NCBI RefSeq assembly: GCF_000805335.1
Contig: NZ_KN708638.1
Span: 2,643,082 to 2,695,797 of the forward strand
Origin: Streptomyces sp. CT34
GTDB lineage: Bacteria; Actinomycetota; Actinomycetes; Streptomycetales; Streptomycetaceae
DNA: 52,716 nucleotides
Reading direction: 5' to 3'
Position 1 is the stretch's first letter, and the number at the start of each line of letters is the position of its first letter. The notes under the pieces were generated by a model. That model was not told the origin of the DNA and made no database searches. It worked only from the letters and a program-made list of their open reading frames with translations. A program made the translations under genes and the position numbers. Below, piece by piece: positions 37,039 to 49,301 of the stretch.

Positions 37039-38055
37039 TTACGACTCCGCCAGGATCTGTCCGACGTAACGTGCCACTGCGCGTACCGCTCCCATCGTTC
37101 CGGGGTAGTCCATGCGGGTCGGTCCGACCACGCCCATTTTTGCGACGGCCTCGTCACCCGAACCGTAACCGACGGCGACGACCGAGGTGGACGCCAGGCC
37201 CTCATGAGCATTCTCATGCCCGATACGTACGGTCATGCCCGAGTCCTTGGCCTCCCCGAGCAGCTTGAGCAGCACCACGTGCTCCTCAAGGGCCTCCAGC
37301 ACCGGCCGGATGGTCAGTGGGAAATCATGCCCGAAGCGCGTGAGATTGGCGGTACCGCCGATCATCAGCCGCTCCTCGGTCTCCTCCACCAGAGTCTCCA
37401 GCAACACCGACAGTACTGTCGAGACCGTCCCGCGGTCGTCCTGCTCGAAGGAGTCCGGAAGATCCTGCACCAGCTGCGGCACGTCCGTGAACCGCCGCCC
37501 GACGACCCGGCTGTTGAGCCGGGCCCGCAGATCCGCCAGGGACGTCTCGCCGAACGGCGCCTGGCAGTCGATCAGCCGCTGCTCGACCCGTCCGGTGTCC
37601 GTGATCAGCACCAGCATCAGCCGCGCCGGGGCCAGCGCCAGCAGCTCGACGTGCCGCACCGTGGACCGCGTCAGGGAGGGGTACTGCACGACCGCGACCT
37701 GCCGGGTCAGCTGCGCCAGCAGCCGGACCGTCCGGCCGACCACGTCGTCGAGGTCGACGGCGCCGTCCAGGAAATTCTGGATGGCCCGCCGCTCCGGGCT
37801 GGACAGCGGCTTGACGCCGGCCAGCCTGTCGACGAAGAGGCGGTATCCCTTGTCGGTCGGGATCCGCCCGGCGCTGGTGTGCGGCTGGGCGATGAAACCC
37901 TCGTCCTCAAGGGCGGCCATGTCGTTGCGCACGGTGGCCGGGGAGACCCCGAGCTTGTGCCGCTCGGTGAGCGCCTTGGAGCCGACCGGCTCCTCCGTGC
38001 CGACGTAGTCCTGGACGATGGCGCGCAGCACCTCGAGCCTGCGTTCACTGAGCAT
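37039..38055 (-). CDS. hrcA: Heat-inducible transcription repressor HrcA
   Basis: Repressor of class I heat-shock genes that binds CIRCE elements. The 338-residue protein has an N-terminal winged helix ([50 protein letters not shown]), a dimerisation region and a GAF-like inserted domain. The ATG at 38055 has GGAGG nine bases upstream. A perfect CIRCE-type inverted repeat lies 43 bases before the start, so it represses itself and dnaJ2. Confidence 0.97.
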   Translation of the reverse strand: MLSERRLEVLRAIVQDYVGTEEPVGSKALTERHKLGVSPATVRNDMAALEDEGFIAQPHTSAGRIPTDKGYRLFVDRLAGVKPLSSPERRAIQNFLDGAVDLDDVVGRTVRLLAQLTRQVAVVQYPSLTRSTVRHVELLALAPARLMLVLITDTGRVEQRLIDCQAPFGETSLADLRARLNSRVVGRRFTDVPQLVQDLPDSFEQDDRGTVSTVLSVLLETLVEETEERLMIGGTANLTRFGHDFPLTIRPVLEALEEHVVLLKLLGEAKDSGMTVRIGHENAHEGLASTSVVAVGYGSGDEAVAKMGVVGPTRMDYPGTMGAVRAVARYVGQILAES

Positions 38056-38098
38056 CCCGCGCACCTCCAGTCCGGCCGTCCCGCCGTTGTCGTGTCTC

Positions 38099-38125
38099 CT
38101 GGCACTCACATGAGCCGAGTGCCAG
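38099..38125. promoter_or_regulatory. CIRCE element upstream of hrcA
   Basis: CTGGCACTC, nine bases, then GAGTGCCAG: a perfect 9-9-9 inverted repeat matching the CIRCE core (TTAGCACTC-N9-GAGTGCTAA) in the central GCACTC/GAGTGC. Confidence 0.92.
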
Positions 38126-38341
38126 ACCCAGTAAGTGTACGGCCGGGTAGGACGGATGCGGCAAGGGCGGGCGTGGTGGGGACTTACCCGGGACCGCGGA
38201 CTCCGACCCCGAAAAGCGCCCCTCGACGCCCCTCGGCGCCCCCGGCCGCTCCCCCGGCGAGCACCTGGCCGGCACCCGGTCCGGGCCGCCGGACCGGCCG
38301 ACCGTCGCGCAACGCTATCGCGATGGCGCTAGCGTCTCGGT

Positions 38342-39076
38342 ATGCGCACTGCATGGGAAGAGGCAGGCTGGGAACAGCTCGGTGACGGTGTCGCCCGGCA
38401 CCGGATGCCCGGCTGGGACGAAACGGTCGGGGTGATCGCCGGCAGCACCGGGGTCATGATCGTCGACACCGGCGCCACCCTCCGCGACGGCGCCGAACTG
38501 CGCCGCACCGTCCGCGGCGTACTGGGCCGGGACGTGACACACATCGCACTGACCCACCCGCACTTCGACCATGTGCTGGGCACCGCCGCCTTCGCGGGCG
38601 TCGAGGTGTTCGGCGCGGCCGGCCTGGGCGAGCTGCTGCGGCACAGCAAGGACGAGCTCCGGCATTCCGCGGTCCGGCACGGTGTCGACCGGGACGCCGC
38701 CGCGGAGGCCGCCGACCTGCTGGTCACGCCGCACCACCACGTCCACGGCGAGCTGACCGTCGACCTCGGCGACCGGCAGGTGCTGTTGGCCAACGTCGGC
38801 CCCGGCCACACCGCGCACGACCTGGCGGTCCTGGTGCCCGGCCGGCACGGCTCGCCGGAGATCGTCTTCTGCGGCGACCTGGTCGAGGAGTCGGGCGAGC
38901 CGCAGGCCGGGCGGGACGCGCTCCCTCAGCAGTGGCCCGCCGCCCTGGACCGGCTGCTCGCCCTGGGCGGCGAGGACGCGGTGTACGTGCCCGGCCACGG
39001 CGCCGTCGTCGACGCCCGCTTCGTGCGCGCCCAACGGGACGCCCTCGCCGCCCGGTTCGGCCCGCCCCCGTCGTGA
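38342..39076 (+). CDS. MBL-fold metallo-hydrolase
   Basis: A 244-residue metallo-beta-lactamase-fold protein with the metal motif THPHFDHVLG (third residue Pro-His-Phe-Asp-His, a standard HxHxDH variant), a downstream NVGPGHTAHDL ligand, FCGDLVEESG and the C-terminal VPGHGAVVD. It resembles small-molecule thioesterases or lactonases; the substrate is unknown. It is divergent from hrcA, sharing a 286-base intergenic region in which CIRCE lies on the hrcA side. No strong ribosome site is seen. Confidence 0.88.
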   Translation: MRTAWEEAGWEQLGDGVARHRMPGWDETVGVIAGSTGVMIVDTGATLRDGAELRRTVRGVLGRDVTHIALTHPHFDHVLGTAAFAGVEVFGAAGLGELLRHSKDELRHSAVRHGVDRDAAAEAADLLVTPHHHVHGELTVDLGDRQVLLANVGPGHTAHDLAVLVPGRHGSPEIVFCGDLVEESGEPQAGRDALPQQWPAALDRLLALGGEDAVYVPGHGAVVDARFVRAQRDALAARFGPPPS

Positions 39077-39291
39077 GGCGTCGCCCCCGCACCGCCGCCC
39101 GCTTCCGCCGCTCTTCGCCTTCTTCCGCCTTCTTCCGCCTTCTTCCTCCTGCTTCCGTCCCACCGGCCCCACCGGTACTGCCGATCCGGCAGGACCGTCC
39201 GTCCGCCCGGCCCCACCGGTCCGGCGTCCCGCCCACAGAAGTCCGTCCGCAGAAGTCCTTCCGTAGAAGTCCGCCCACAGAACAGGCCCTC
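39077..39291. repeat. Low-complexity tract with 11-bp and 14-bp tandem repeats
   Basis: Bases 39114-39155 contain repeats of CTTCTTCCGCC. Bases 39237-39278 hold three tandem 14-mers (AGAAGTCCGTCCGC, AGAAGTCCTTCCGT, AGAAGTCCGCCCAC) ending nine bases before the AACAGGCCCTC leader of the next gene. The second array is positioned like an operator or translation-control region. Confidence 0.55.
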
Positions 39292-40125
39292 ATGCAGAGC
39301 AAGCGCTACAGCCCCGACCTCACTCCCCCGTGGAAGAAGCAGCAGCCGGCGCCCGAAGTGCCCGCCGATCCCGATCTGGTCGTCGAGGAGGTCAGCACGG
39401 GCTACTGCGGCGCCGTGATCCGCTGCGAGAAGACCGCCGAGGGGCCGACGGTCACGCTGGAGGACCGGTTCGGCAAGCGGCGGGTCTTCCCGATGGCACC
39501 GCGCGGCTTCCTCCTGGAGGGCCGGGTCGTCACGCTCGTACGCCCCCGGAGCCGTCCCGCGCCGAGCGGTCCGGCGCGGACCGCCTCCGGGTCGATCGCG
39601 GTTCCCGGCGCCCGAGCCCGGGTCGCGCGGGCCGGCCGCATCTACGTGGAGGGACGGCACGACGCCGAACTGGTCGAGCGCGTCTGGGGCGACGACCTGC
39701 GCATCGAGGGCGTGGTCGTGGAATACCTGGAGGGCATCGACGACCTCCCGGCGATCGTCCGCGCCTTCTCCCCCGGCCCGGATGCCCGGCTCGGCGTCCT
39801 GGTCGACCATCTCGTCCCCGGCTCGAAGGAGTCCCGGATCGCGGCCGAGGTGACCGGTGCGCACGCGCTGGTCGTCGGCCACCCGTACATCGACGTCTGG
39901 GAAGCCGTGAAGCCGTCCGCGGTGGGCATTCCGGCGTGGCCGGCCGTGCCGCGCGGCCAGGACTGGAAGACCGGGGTGTGCCGGGCACTGGGCTGGCCGG
40001 TGAACACCGGCGCGGCCTGGCAGCGGATCCTGTCCCGCGTGCGGTCGTACAAGGACCTGGAGCCGGCCCTGCTGGGGCGGGTGGAGGAGCTGATCGACTT
40101 CGTGACGGCCCCGGAGGGGGCGTAG
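39292..40125 (+). CDS. DUF3097 family protein
   Basis: A 277-residue actinobacterial conserved protein of the DUF3097 type, beginning MQSKRYSPDLTPPWKKQ. The N-terminal half is a small beta-rich region (CGAVIRCEKTAEGPTVTLEDRFG). The second half has RIYVEGRHDAELVERVWGDDL and LGVLVDHLVPGSKESRIA, an Glu-Gly and DxD-like arrangement resembling a TOPRIM nucleotidyl-transfer fold, then PYIDVWEAVKP. The function is not known; a nucleic-acid role is a guess from the fold-like motif. The start has only a weak purine stretch and follows a 14-bp direct-repeat array. Confidence 0.85.
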   Translation: MQSKRYSPDLTPPWKKQQPAPEVPADPDLVVEEVSTGYCGAVIRCEKTAEGPTVTLEDRFGKRRVFPMAPRGFLLEGRVVTLVRPRSRPAPSGPARTASGSIAVPGARARVARAGRIYVEGRHDAELVERVWGDDLRIEGVVVEYLEGIDDLPAIVRAFSPGPDARLGVLVDHLVPGSKESRIAAEVTGAHALVVGHPYIDVWEAVKPSAVGIPAWPAVPRGQDWKTGVCRALGWPVNTGAAWQRILSRVRSYKDLEPALLGRVEELIDFVTAPEGA

Positions 40126-40215
40126 GGCCTGTCCGATGGGGCAGGGCCGGGGCAGGTGGTGCGCGGGGGCGGTGGCGAGGGCACTCTGGTAGCAGCGATC
40201 CCGGAGGTGACCGTC

Positions 40216-40491
40216 ATGTTGAAGACCGCTGTCGGATGGCATGTCGAGCTGGAATTCGAGGAGGACACCCACCGCACCCGGGCCGCCGCGCTGGTCCGGC
40301 TGCCGGACGGGACCGAGGTGCGGTCCCATGGTTATGCCAGCCGCCACCCCGCCGACGGGAACCAGCCCCGGGTCGGCGAGGAGGTCGCGGGCGCGCGGGC
40401 GCTGAACGATCTGGCGATGCAGTTGCTGACCAAGGCCCACGACGAGATCGACACGGCGTCGGGGCGGCAGTCCCGCCCGCTGACCCACTGA
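40216..40491 (+). CDS. DUF1876 family small protein
   Basis: A 91-residue protein with the DUF1876 pattern: KTAVGWHVELEFEEDTHRTRAAALVRLPDG, then EVRSHGYASRHPAD and a C-terminal helix GARALNDLAMQLLTKAHDEID. It forms a small alpha-beta unit reminiscent of double-stranded-RNA-binding proteins, though no function is established. GGAGGT at 40203-40208 sits seven bases from ATG 40216, fixing the start. It follows the DUF3097 gene by 90 bases. Confidence 0.85.
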   Translation: MLKTAVGWHVELEFEEDTHRTRAAALVRLPDGTEVRSHGYASRHPADGNQPRVGEEVAGARALNDLAMQLLTKAHDEIDTASGRQSRPLTH

Positions 40492-40727
40492 TGCGCGATG
40501 CCGCGTGGCGTGCGGTGCCCCGCTGACGTGCCGGCGATCCGCTGACGTGCCCGTGCCGCGCCTGAAGTGCCGTGCCGCGCCGACTCGTTGACCCGGTGAG
40601 CCGGTGCCCCGTTGACCCGGCGGCCGTCCCCGTCGTGTGCCCGGCCGGCCGGGCGGTGGGCTGCGCCGGGGAGGGCCGCCGGGCCGGAGCGGACACGCCG
40701 GTCAGTACGCTCAGGCCGCTCAGGCCG
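40492..40727. repeat. Low-complexity convergent gap
   Basis: Contains short degenerate repeats (CCGCTGACGTGCC twice, GTTGACCCGG twice, GCCGTGCCGCGCC). No gene or clear terminator is seen. Confidence 0.4.
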
Positions 40728-41960
40728 CTAGTCCACCAGGTCTCGCACCACCGCGTCCGCCAGCAGCCGCCCGCGCAGCGTCAGCACCGCGCGTCCCGCC
40801 GCGTACGGGACGGGCTCCAGGAGGCCGTCGGCCAGGGCACGGGCGGCGGCGCGGGCGCCCGCGGGGGCGAGGAGGGAGAGCGGGCAGCCCGCGGCGAGGC
40901 GGAGCTCCAGGAGGATGCGCTCGACGCGGCGGTCCTCGTCCGGGAGGACCTCGCGGCCGGCGCCCGGGGAGCGGCCCTCGGCGAGGGCCTGGGCGTAGCC
41001 GCCGGGGTGCTTGACGTTCCACCAGCGGACGCCGCCGACGTGGCTGTGGGCGCCGGGGCCGGCGCCCCACCAGTCGGCGCCGGTCCAGTACAGCTCGTTG
41101 TGACGGCAGCGGGCGGCCGGTGACGTGGCCCAGTTGGAGACCTCGTACCAGGTGAAGCCGGCGGCGGTGAGCCGGTCCTCGGCGATCAGATAGCGGTCGG
41201 CGTGCACATCGTCGTCGGTCATCGGGATCTCGCCGCGGCGGATCCGGCGGGCCAGCCGGGTGCCCTCCTCGACGATCAGCGCGTACGCGGAGATGTGGTC
41301 GGGGCCGGCGCCGGTGGCCGCGTCGAGGGAGGCCCGCCAGTCGTCGTCGGTCTCGCCCGGCGTGCCGTAGATCAGATCGAGGTTGACGTGCTCGAAGCCC
41401 GCCGCGCGGGCCTCGGCGACACAGGCTTCCGGACGGCCCGGGGTGTGGGTGCGGTCGAGGATCTTCAGCACGTGCTGCCGGGCGCTCTGCATGCCGAAGG
41501 AGACCCGGTTGTAGCCGGCCGCCCGCAGCTCGGCGAGATAGCGGGGGTCGACGGAGTCCGGGTTGGCCTCGGTGGTGATCTCGGCGCCGGGGGCCAGGCC
41601 GAACTCGTCGCGGAGGGCGGCCAGCATCCGGCCGAGGTCGGCGGCCGGCAGCAGGGTCGGGGTGCCGCCGCCGACGAAGACCGTCCGCACGGGGCGGGGG
41701 TCGTCGCCCAGCACCTTGCGGGCCAGCCGGATCTCCTCGACGACCGTGTCGGCGTAGGTGTCGCGGGAGGCCGGGGCGCCGCCGGAGCCGCGCAGCTCGC
41801 TCGCGGTGTAGGTGTTGAAGTCGCAGTAGCCGCAGCGGGTCGCGCAGTACGGCACGTGCAGGTAGAAGCCGAGGGGCCGGCCGGCGGCGCCGGTCAGCGC
41901 ATGACGGGGCAGCGCCCCGTCCTCGGGCATCGGCTCACCGTCTGGCAGTGCGGAAGGCAT
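40728..41960 (-). CDS. hemW: HemW-like radical SAM protein
   Basis: Radical SAM protein now regarded as a heme chaperone/insertase rather than coproporphyrinogen oxidase. The 410 residues have the HVPYCATRCGYCDF motif with the three cluster cysteines plus the extra Cys, TVFVGGGTPTLL, EANPDSV and the RVSFGMQSARQHVL segment, then a C-terminal HemN domain. It is the usual neighbour of lepA and hrcA in actinobacteria. ATG 41960 or 41969 may be the start; ribosome sites are weak. Confidence 0.93.
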   Translation of the reverse strand: MPSALPDGEPMPEDGALPRHALTGAAGRPLGFYLHVPYCATRCGYCDFNTYTASELRGSGGAPASRDTYADTVVEEIRLARKVLGDDPRPVRTVFVGGGTPTLLPAADLGRMLAALRDEFGLAPGAEITTEANPDSVDPRYLAELRAAGYNRVSFGMQSARQHVLKILDRTHTPGRPEACVAEARAAGFEHVNLDLIYGTPGETDDDWRASLDAATGAGPDHISAYALIVEEGTRLARRIRRGEIPMTDDDVHADRYLIAEDRLTAAGFTWYEVSNWATSPAARCRHNELYWTGADWWGAGPGAHSHVGGVRWWNVKHPGGYAQALAEGRSPGAGREVLPDEDRRVERILLELRLAAGCPLSLLAPAGARAAARALADGLLEPVPYAAGRAVLTLRGRLLADAVVRDLVD

Positions 41961-42051
41961 GGGGTCCATTGTCCGTCATGCGGCGCCGGTGCCGGCCCGG
42001 CTCCGGCGGCGGCCCTCGTCACATGCCCGGCCCCGGCCCGTCGCACCGGCC

Positions 42052-44163
42052 CTACGGCACCCCGTCCGCCGCCCCGCGGGCCGCGGCCTGGAGGACCAGC
42101 AGCGCCAGGTCGTCGTCGGGCGGCGTCGGACCGAAGGCGTGGACCGTGCGCCGGATGTGCTCGGCGATGGCCTCGGCGCCCTGGCCGGCCGCCGCGGCGA
42201 GGGCCTGGGCCAGCCCGTCCTCGTCGTCGAACAGCCGCCGTCCCGAGCGGCGCTCGGTCACCCCGTCGGTGACGCACAGCAGCGTCTCCCCGGGGTGCAG
42301 GTCGAACGACTCGCTGACGTACGCGGCGTCCTCGACGACCCCCAGCAGCATCTGCGGCGCCGCCACGACCCGGACCGCGCCGTCCGTGCCCAGCACCAGC
42401 GGCAGCGGGTGGCCGGCGCTGGCCAGGGTGCAGCGGGCGCCGCCGGAGCCGCCCCGGTACGGCACGATCTCGCCGTACAGGAGGGACAGGAAGCGGGCCT
42501 GCTCGCCCTCCTCGCGGATCTCGACGGGCGCCTCGGCCCCGGCGCCGGCCGCCGCCACCGCCGCCGCGACCGCCGCGACCGAGTCCGCGGCCTCCCGCGC
42601 CATGGTCTTGTTGAGCCGGTCGAGCACCTCCGCGACCCCGAAGCCGTCGCGGGCCAGCAGCCGCAGCACCGGCCGGGCCAGACCGGTGACCGCGGCGGCC
42701 TCGGGGCCGCTGCCGCAGACGTCGCCGAGGGCGAAGCACCAGCGGCCGTCCCCGGCCTCGAACAGGTCCCAGAAGTCGCCGCCCGCCCAGGCACCCTCGC
42801 GCGGCTCGTAGACCACCGCGGAGCGCACCCCGGGCACCTGCGCCCGGCCGCGGGGCAGCAGCCGCCGCTGGAGGACCTGGCTGATCCGCTCCTGGCGGCT
42901 GTAGGCGCGGGCGGTGGCCACCGCGCGGGCGGCCCGGCGGCACAGGTCCTCGATCAGCGCGACCACCTCGTCGGGGAAGCGCAGCAGCCCGGCCCGGCCG
43001 AGCAGCACGGTGCCCAGCCGGCGGCCCCCGGCGACCAGCGGGCAGGCCAGGGCGGCGCCGCCGGGCTCGTAGCCGCCCGGTTCGTGCGGCCAGGGCCAGG
43101 GCGCCGCGGTGGGCCGGCCGCCGAGGGCCTCCCCGGTGGCGTAGCCCGGCGGCTGCTTCTCCAGGGCGGTGCGCAGCGCGTCGATCCGGCCCTCGCACAG
43201 GTGCCAGACCCGGGCCAGCCGCGGCGCCTCACCGCTCGCCGTCAGGCCGCGTCCGGGGGCGCCGCCGTCGCCGTCGTGGAGCCAGACCGCGCACCAGTCG
43301 GCGAGCCGCGGCACGATCAACTGGGCGGCCAGGGAGGCGACTTGATCGGCGTCGAGCTGTCCGGAGAGCAGGTCGGACGCCTCGGCGAGGAAGGACAGCG
43401 CCCCGCTGTCGACCCCGCCCCGGCCCCGGGCCCGGCCGGCGGCGGCCTCCGGGCCGTCCGGGCTTTCGGGCGGGGCGGTGCGGCGGGGCACCGGGGCGAG
43501 GAGTTCGGCGGCCCGCAGCCCGCGCCGCAGCAGCTCCTCGTCGACCGCGCGGTACCCGCCGTACGGCTCGCCGTAGTCGCCGCACTCGCCGTACGCCCGG
43601 AACGCCTCGTCCACCGCCTCCGGTTCCGGCCGTACGCCCTCCGGGGCGCCCACCGGCAGCCGGAACCACACGGTCTTCATCGCCCGGCGGTAGGTCACGC
43701 CCCACGCCTCGGCCACCGCGCTGATCAGCTGGAGGCCGTGGCCGCCGCCCTCGTGGGCGCCGGTGTCCTCGCGGGCGCGGACCGGCTGAGTGGGGTGCCG
43801 GTCGGAGACCTCGACGACCAGGCCGGCGCGGGGCGGCTCCTCGGGGTCCACTCCGGGCGGGGCGTCCGGGAGCGGCCCCGGCTCGGTGTCCGCCTCGAAC
43901 CGGCAGCGCAGTTCGACGGTGGTCCCGGCGTGCACCACCGCGTTCGTCACCAGCTCGCTGACCAGCAGCACCGCCTCGTCCGCCAGCCGGTCGGTGAGCC
44001 CCTCGGCGCCGGGCAGCCGCTGGGCGGCCCACTCGGCGAACGCGCCCCGGACGAACTGCCGCGCGGCGGCTGCGGCCCGCGGGTCGCCGGGCAGACTGGC
44101 CCGCAGGGACCGCGTGGCGGCTCCCGCAACGTCGTTCCGTTCAGACGAAGTTGTCGTCCTCAT
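42052..44163 (-). CDS. Multidomain PP2C (SpoIIE-type) phosphatase with ATPase and GAF domains
   Basis: A 703-residue signalling protein. An N-terminal HATPase_c anti-sigma-like domain (about 45-185) carries DEAVLLVSELVTNAVVHAG and GGGHGLQLI. A GAF-like sensor spans about 250-430. A C-terminal SpoIIE/PP2C Ser/Thr phosphatase (about 460-700) carries GGDFWDLF, LGDVCGSGPEAA, LCVTDGVTERR and PDDDLALLVL, so the metal-binding aspartates are intact. Such fusions are common in Streptomyces and probably control anti-anti-sigma factors. ATG 44163 has GGGAG upstream. The region 44164-44425 before it, shared with the end of the synthetase gene, shows nothing else. Confidence 0.9.
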   Translation of the reverse strand: MRTTTSSERNDVAGAATRSLRASLPGDPRAAAAARQFVRGAFAEWAAQRLPGAEGLTDRLADEAVLLVSELVTNAVVHAGTTVELRCRFEADTEPGPLPDAPPGVDPEEPPRAGLVVEVSDRHPTQPVRAREDTGAHEGGGHGLQLISAVAEAWGVTYRRAMKTVWFRLPVGAPEGVRPEPEAVDEAFRAYGECGDYGEPYGGYRAVDEELLRRGLRAAELLAPVPRRTAPPESPDGPEAAAGRARGRGGVDSGALSFLAEASDLLSGQLDADQVASLAAQLIVPRLADWCAVWLHDGDGGAPGRGLTASGEAPRLARVWHLCEGRIDALRTALEKQPPGYATGEALGGRPTAAPWPWPHEPGGYEPGGAALACPLVAGGRRLGTVLLGRAGLLRFPDEVVALIEDLCRRAARAVATARAYSRQERISQVLQRRLLPRGRAQVPGVRSAVVYEPREGAWAGGDFWDLFEAGDGRWCFALGDVCGSGPEAAAVTGLARPVLRLLARDGFGVAEVLDRLNKTMAREAADSVAAVAAAVAAAGAGAEAPVEIREEGEQARFLSLLYGEIVPYRGGSGGARCTLASAGHPLPLVLGTDGAVRVVAAPQMLLGVVEDAAYVSESFDLHPGETLLCVTDGVTERRSGRRLFDDEDGLAQALAAAAGQGAEAIAEHIRRTVHAFGPTPPDDDLALLVLQAAARGAADGVP

Positions 44164-44425
44164 TGAGCAACTCCCGAGCAGCTCCCCTGCAGCGCCGGAT
44201 GCGCCAACGCCAGGGTGACAGAACGAGCGCACCCATAAACGGTGAGTCACGGAAGTGCGTGGTCAGCGCGGTCAATTCGGCTGACGCGGCACGGTAGTTG
44301 ACCGACACGCGAAGGTACGTCCGAATCAACCTGTATGAACAACTTCATCCGCACCGCCGGTCCGCCCGGACACCGCGGTGCGGGGCGGACCCACCCGGCC
44401 CGCCCCGCGCCGCCGACGACCGGGC

Positions 44426-46312
<1,887 letters not shown>

Positions 46313-46578
46313 GGCATCCTCCGGGGCCCGCTTCATTGCTGGTGACTCGCGAGTAACCTTTGAGCAGTGATCAGAGTAGAACGCGTGGCGCCGCCATGTA
46401 AGGGGCTGCGGCCGACTGGTTCACGAAGTGACCACCGCGATAGGTGTACGTAGCAATCGCATTACCCGGCGGAGAGCGCCGAACCACACCGGCCCCGGCA
46501 CGGCACAGGGCGCCGGCTCCCGAAGGAACCGACGCCCCGCCGCCGTCGCCGACCGGCTGCTTCTTCGCTATTTCTTCG

Positions 46579-48453
46579 CTACTTCTTCGCCTTGCCGTCG
46601 CCCTCGGAGTCCGACGACAGCACCGCGATGAACGCCTCCTGCGGCACCTCCACGCTGCCGACCATCTTCATCCGCTTCTTGCCTTCCTTCTGCTTCTCCA
46701 GCAGCTTCCGCTTACGGGAGATGTCACCGCCGTAGCACTTGGCGAGGACGTCCTTGCGGATGGCGCGGACCGTCTCGCGGGCGATGACCCGGCTGCCGAT
46801 GGCGGCCTGGATCGGCACCTCGAAGTTCTGCCGCGGGATCAGCTCGCGCAGCTTGGCCACCAGCCGCACGCCGTACGCGTACGCCTTGTCCTTGTGCGTG
46901 ATCGCGGAGAACGCGTCGACCTTGTCGCCGTGCAGCAGGATGTCGACCTTCACCAGGTCGGAGGTCTGCTCGCCGGTGGGCTCGTAGTCCAGCGAGGCGT
47001 AGCCGCGGGTCTTGGACTTGAGCTGGTCGAAGAAGTCGAAGACGACCTCGGCGAGCGGGAGGGTGTAGCGGATCTCGACCCGGTCCTCGGAGAGGTAGTC
47101 CATGCCGAGCAGGGTGCCGCGGCGGTTCTGGCACAGCTCCATGATCGCGCCGATGAACTCGCTGGGCGCCAGGATCGTGGCCCGGACGACCGGCTCATGG
47201 ACCGTGTCGATCTTGCCGGTCGGGAACTCGCTGGGGTTGGTGACGACGTGCTCGGTGCCGTCCTCCATGTCGACGCGGTAGACCACGTTGGGCGCGGTGG
47301 CGATCAGGTCGAGGCCGAACTCGCGCTCCAGCCGCTCACGGATGACCTCCAGGTGCAGCAGGCCCAGGAAGCCGACCCGGAAACCGAAGCCCAGGGCGGC
47401 CGACGTCTCCGGCTCGTAGACCAGCGCGGCGTCGTTGAGCTGGAGCTTGTCCAGCGCGTCGCGCAGCTCCGGGTAGTCCGAGCCGTCGAGCGGGTACAGC
47501 CCCGAGAACACCATCGGCTTGGGGGCCCTGTAGCCGCCCAGCGGCTCCTCGGCTCCCTTGGTGAGCTGGGTGATGGTGTCGCCGACCTTCGACTGCCGGA
47601 CGTCCTTCACGCCGGTGATGAGGTACCCGACCTCGCCGACCGACAGGCCGTCCGCCGGCTTCATCTCCGGCGAGTTCGTACCGATCTCCAGCAGCTCGTG
47701 CGCGGCGCCGGTGGACATCATCTTGATCCGCTCGCGCTTGCCGAGCGTGCCGTCGACGACCTTCACGTACGTCACGACACCGCGGTACGCGTCATAGACC
47801 GAGTCGAAGATCATCGCGCGCGCGGGGGCGTCCTTGACGCCGACCGGAGCCGGCACGTCGCGGACCACGCGGTCCAGCAGCTCGGGCACCCCGACACCGG
47901 TCTTGGCGGAGACCCTCAGCACGTCCTCGGGCTCGCAGCCGACCAGGTTCGCCAGCTCGGCGGCGAACTTCTCGGGCTGCGCGGCCGGCAGGTCGATCTT
48001 GTTGAGGACGGGGATGATCGTGAGGTCGTTCTCCATCGCCAGGTAGAGATTGGCGAGGGTCTGGGCCTCAATGCCCTGGGCGGCGTCGACGAGGAGGATG
48101 CAGCCCTCGCACGCGGCGAGGGAGCGCGACACCTCGTAGGTGAAGTCGACGTGGCCCGGGGTGTCGATCATGTTGAGGATGTGGGTGGTCCCACTCCCCT
48201 CCTCGCCCTCGGACGGCTGCCAGGGAAGCCGGACCGCCTGGGACTTGATCGTGATGCCGCGCTCGCGCTCGATGTCCATCCGGTCCAGATACTGCGCGCG
48301 CATCTGCCGCTGGTCGACGACACCGGTGAGCTGGAGCATCCGGTCGGCGAGCGTCGACTTGCCGTGGTCGATGTGCGCGATGATGCAGAAGTTACGGAGG
48401 AGCGCCGGGTCGGTACGGCTCGGCTCCGGCACGTTCGTAGGGGTCGCGGGCAC
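46579..48453 (-). CDS. lepA: Elongation factor 4 (LepA)
   Basis: Ribosome-associated translational GTPase. The 624-residue protein has the G domain ([39 protein letters not shown]), domain II, an EF-G-like fold and the LepA-specific C-terminal domain ([21 protein letters not shown]). The start is taken as GTG 48453 ([16 protein letters not shown]), with only a weak GGAT upstream; upstream frame is low complexity. Divergent from rpsT across a 580-base repetitive region. Confidence 0.97.
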   Translation of the reverse strand: MPATPTNVPEPSRTDPALLRNFCIIAHIDHGKSTLADRMLQLTGVVDQRQMRAQYLDRMDIERERGITIKSQAVRLPWQPSEGEEGSGTTHILNMIDTPGHVDFTYEVSRSLAACEGCILLVDAAQGIEAQTLANLYLAMENDLTIIPVLNKIDLPAAQPEKFAAELANLVGCEPEDVLRVSAKTGVGVPELLDRVVRDVPAPVGVKDAPARAMIFDSVYDAYRGVVTYVKVVDGTLGKRERIKMMSTGAAHELLEIGTNSPEMKPADGLSVGEVGYLITGVKDVRQSKVGDTITQLTKGAEEPLGGYRAPKPMVFSGLYPLDGSDYPELRDALDKLQLNDAALVYEPETSAALGFGFRVGFLGLLHLEVIRERLEREFGLDLIATAPNVVYRVDMEDGTEHVVTNPSEFPTGKIDTVHEPVVRATILAPSEFIGAIMELCQNRRGTLLGMDYLSEDRVEIRYTLPLAEVVFDFFDQLKSKTRGYASLDYEPTGEQTSDLVKVDILLHGDKVDAFSAITHKDKAYAYGVRLVAKLRELIPRQNFEVPIQAAIGSRVIARETVRAIRKDVLAKCYGGDISRKRKLLEKQKEGKKRMKMVGSVEVPQEAFIAVLSSDSEGDGKAKK

Positions 48454-49034
48454 GCAGGATCCATTCAGTGAACGCGGTAGGCGGGACGGGGGTGTGTCAT
48501 CTCGTCTCAGACGACGTCTCCCCCATCGTCCCATGAGCGACGGGGGTGGGGCGGTTTGGGCATCCGCGGGGCGGCGGTTTGGGCGTCCGCGGGGCGGGTG
48601 GCCGGTCGGGCGGACGGTGGGATGGCGGGCGGTCGGGCGGTCGGATAGCTGGTCCACCCGGGCGTTCCGGCGGGCGATCCGGCGGCGGGACGGGGGACGG
48701 GCGGGGGACTCGGGGCGGGACGGGCGGTGGGCTCGGTGGCGGGACGGGCGATGGGCTGGGCGGTGGGACGGGCGATGGGCTCGGCTCCCAGCAGGTACGG
48801 CCCGTCCGGGCCAGGGCGGGCGGGGCCGGTCCGGGGCGCCATGGGGCCGCGTGCGGAGGCAGCGCCTGGTCCCGAGGTGGTCCCCGGCCCCGGGGGGGAG
48901 TCCCCGGTCCGGAGGCCGTCCCCGGTCCGGTTTGGGAGCCGTAAACCCTGCTGGTAGCCTGGTCCACTGCGCTTCGTGCCCTCTCTCGTGCGCGGCGCAC
49001 ATCGAAACTCCAACGAACCTGAAAAGGCTCTTTC
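48454..49034. repeat. Gene-free lepA/rpsT divergent region with G-rich repeats
   Basis: Bases 48540-48800 are an imperfect array of units such as GGGACGGGCGATGGGCT and GGTCGGGCGG; open frames in it are Gly/Arg or Pro/Arg text without domains. The part 48935-49030 is less repetitive and should contain the rpsT promoter (for example TAGCCT near 48954), giving an mRNA leader of about 70 bases. Confidence 0.5.
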
Positions 49035-49301
49035 GTGGCGAACATCAAGTCCCAGATGAAGCGGATCAAGACCAACGAGAAGGCTCGTCAGCGCAACAAG
49101 GCTGTCAAGTCCTCTCTGAAGACCGCGATCCGTCGTACCCGTGAGGCCATCACGGCCGGTGACCTCGAGAAGGCCACCGTGGCCGCCCGCGAGGCGTCCA
49201 AGAAGCTCGACAAGGCCGTCAGCAAGGGTGTCATCCACAAGAACTCCGCCGCCAACAAGAAGTCGGCGCTGGCCAAGAAGGTCGCCGGCCTCAAGGGCTG
49301 A
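49035..49301 (+). CDS. rpsT: 30S ribosomal protein S20
   Basis: An 88-residue, very basic helical protein that binds 16S rRNA in the body of the small subunit. The sequence [20 protein letters not shown] and the C-terminal [19 protein letters not shown] are characteristic. The start is GTG at 49035. It is transcribed alone and ends before a G/C hairpin. lepA/rpsT/holA proximity is the usual actinobacterial order. Confidence 0.98.
   Translation: MANIKSQMKRIKTNEKARQRNKAVKSSLKTAIRRTREAITAGDLEKATVAAREASKKLDKAVSKGVIHKNSAANKKSALAKKVAGLKG

Noticed and set aside
34630..38385. A very long plus-strand open frame (over 1200 codons) opposite rsmE, the monooxygenase gene, dnaJ2 and hrcA
   Set aside because: It is the antisense of four well-supported genes; its translation is Ala/Val/Arg/Leu text with no domain, produced by the lack of stop codons in GC-rich DNA.
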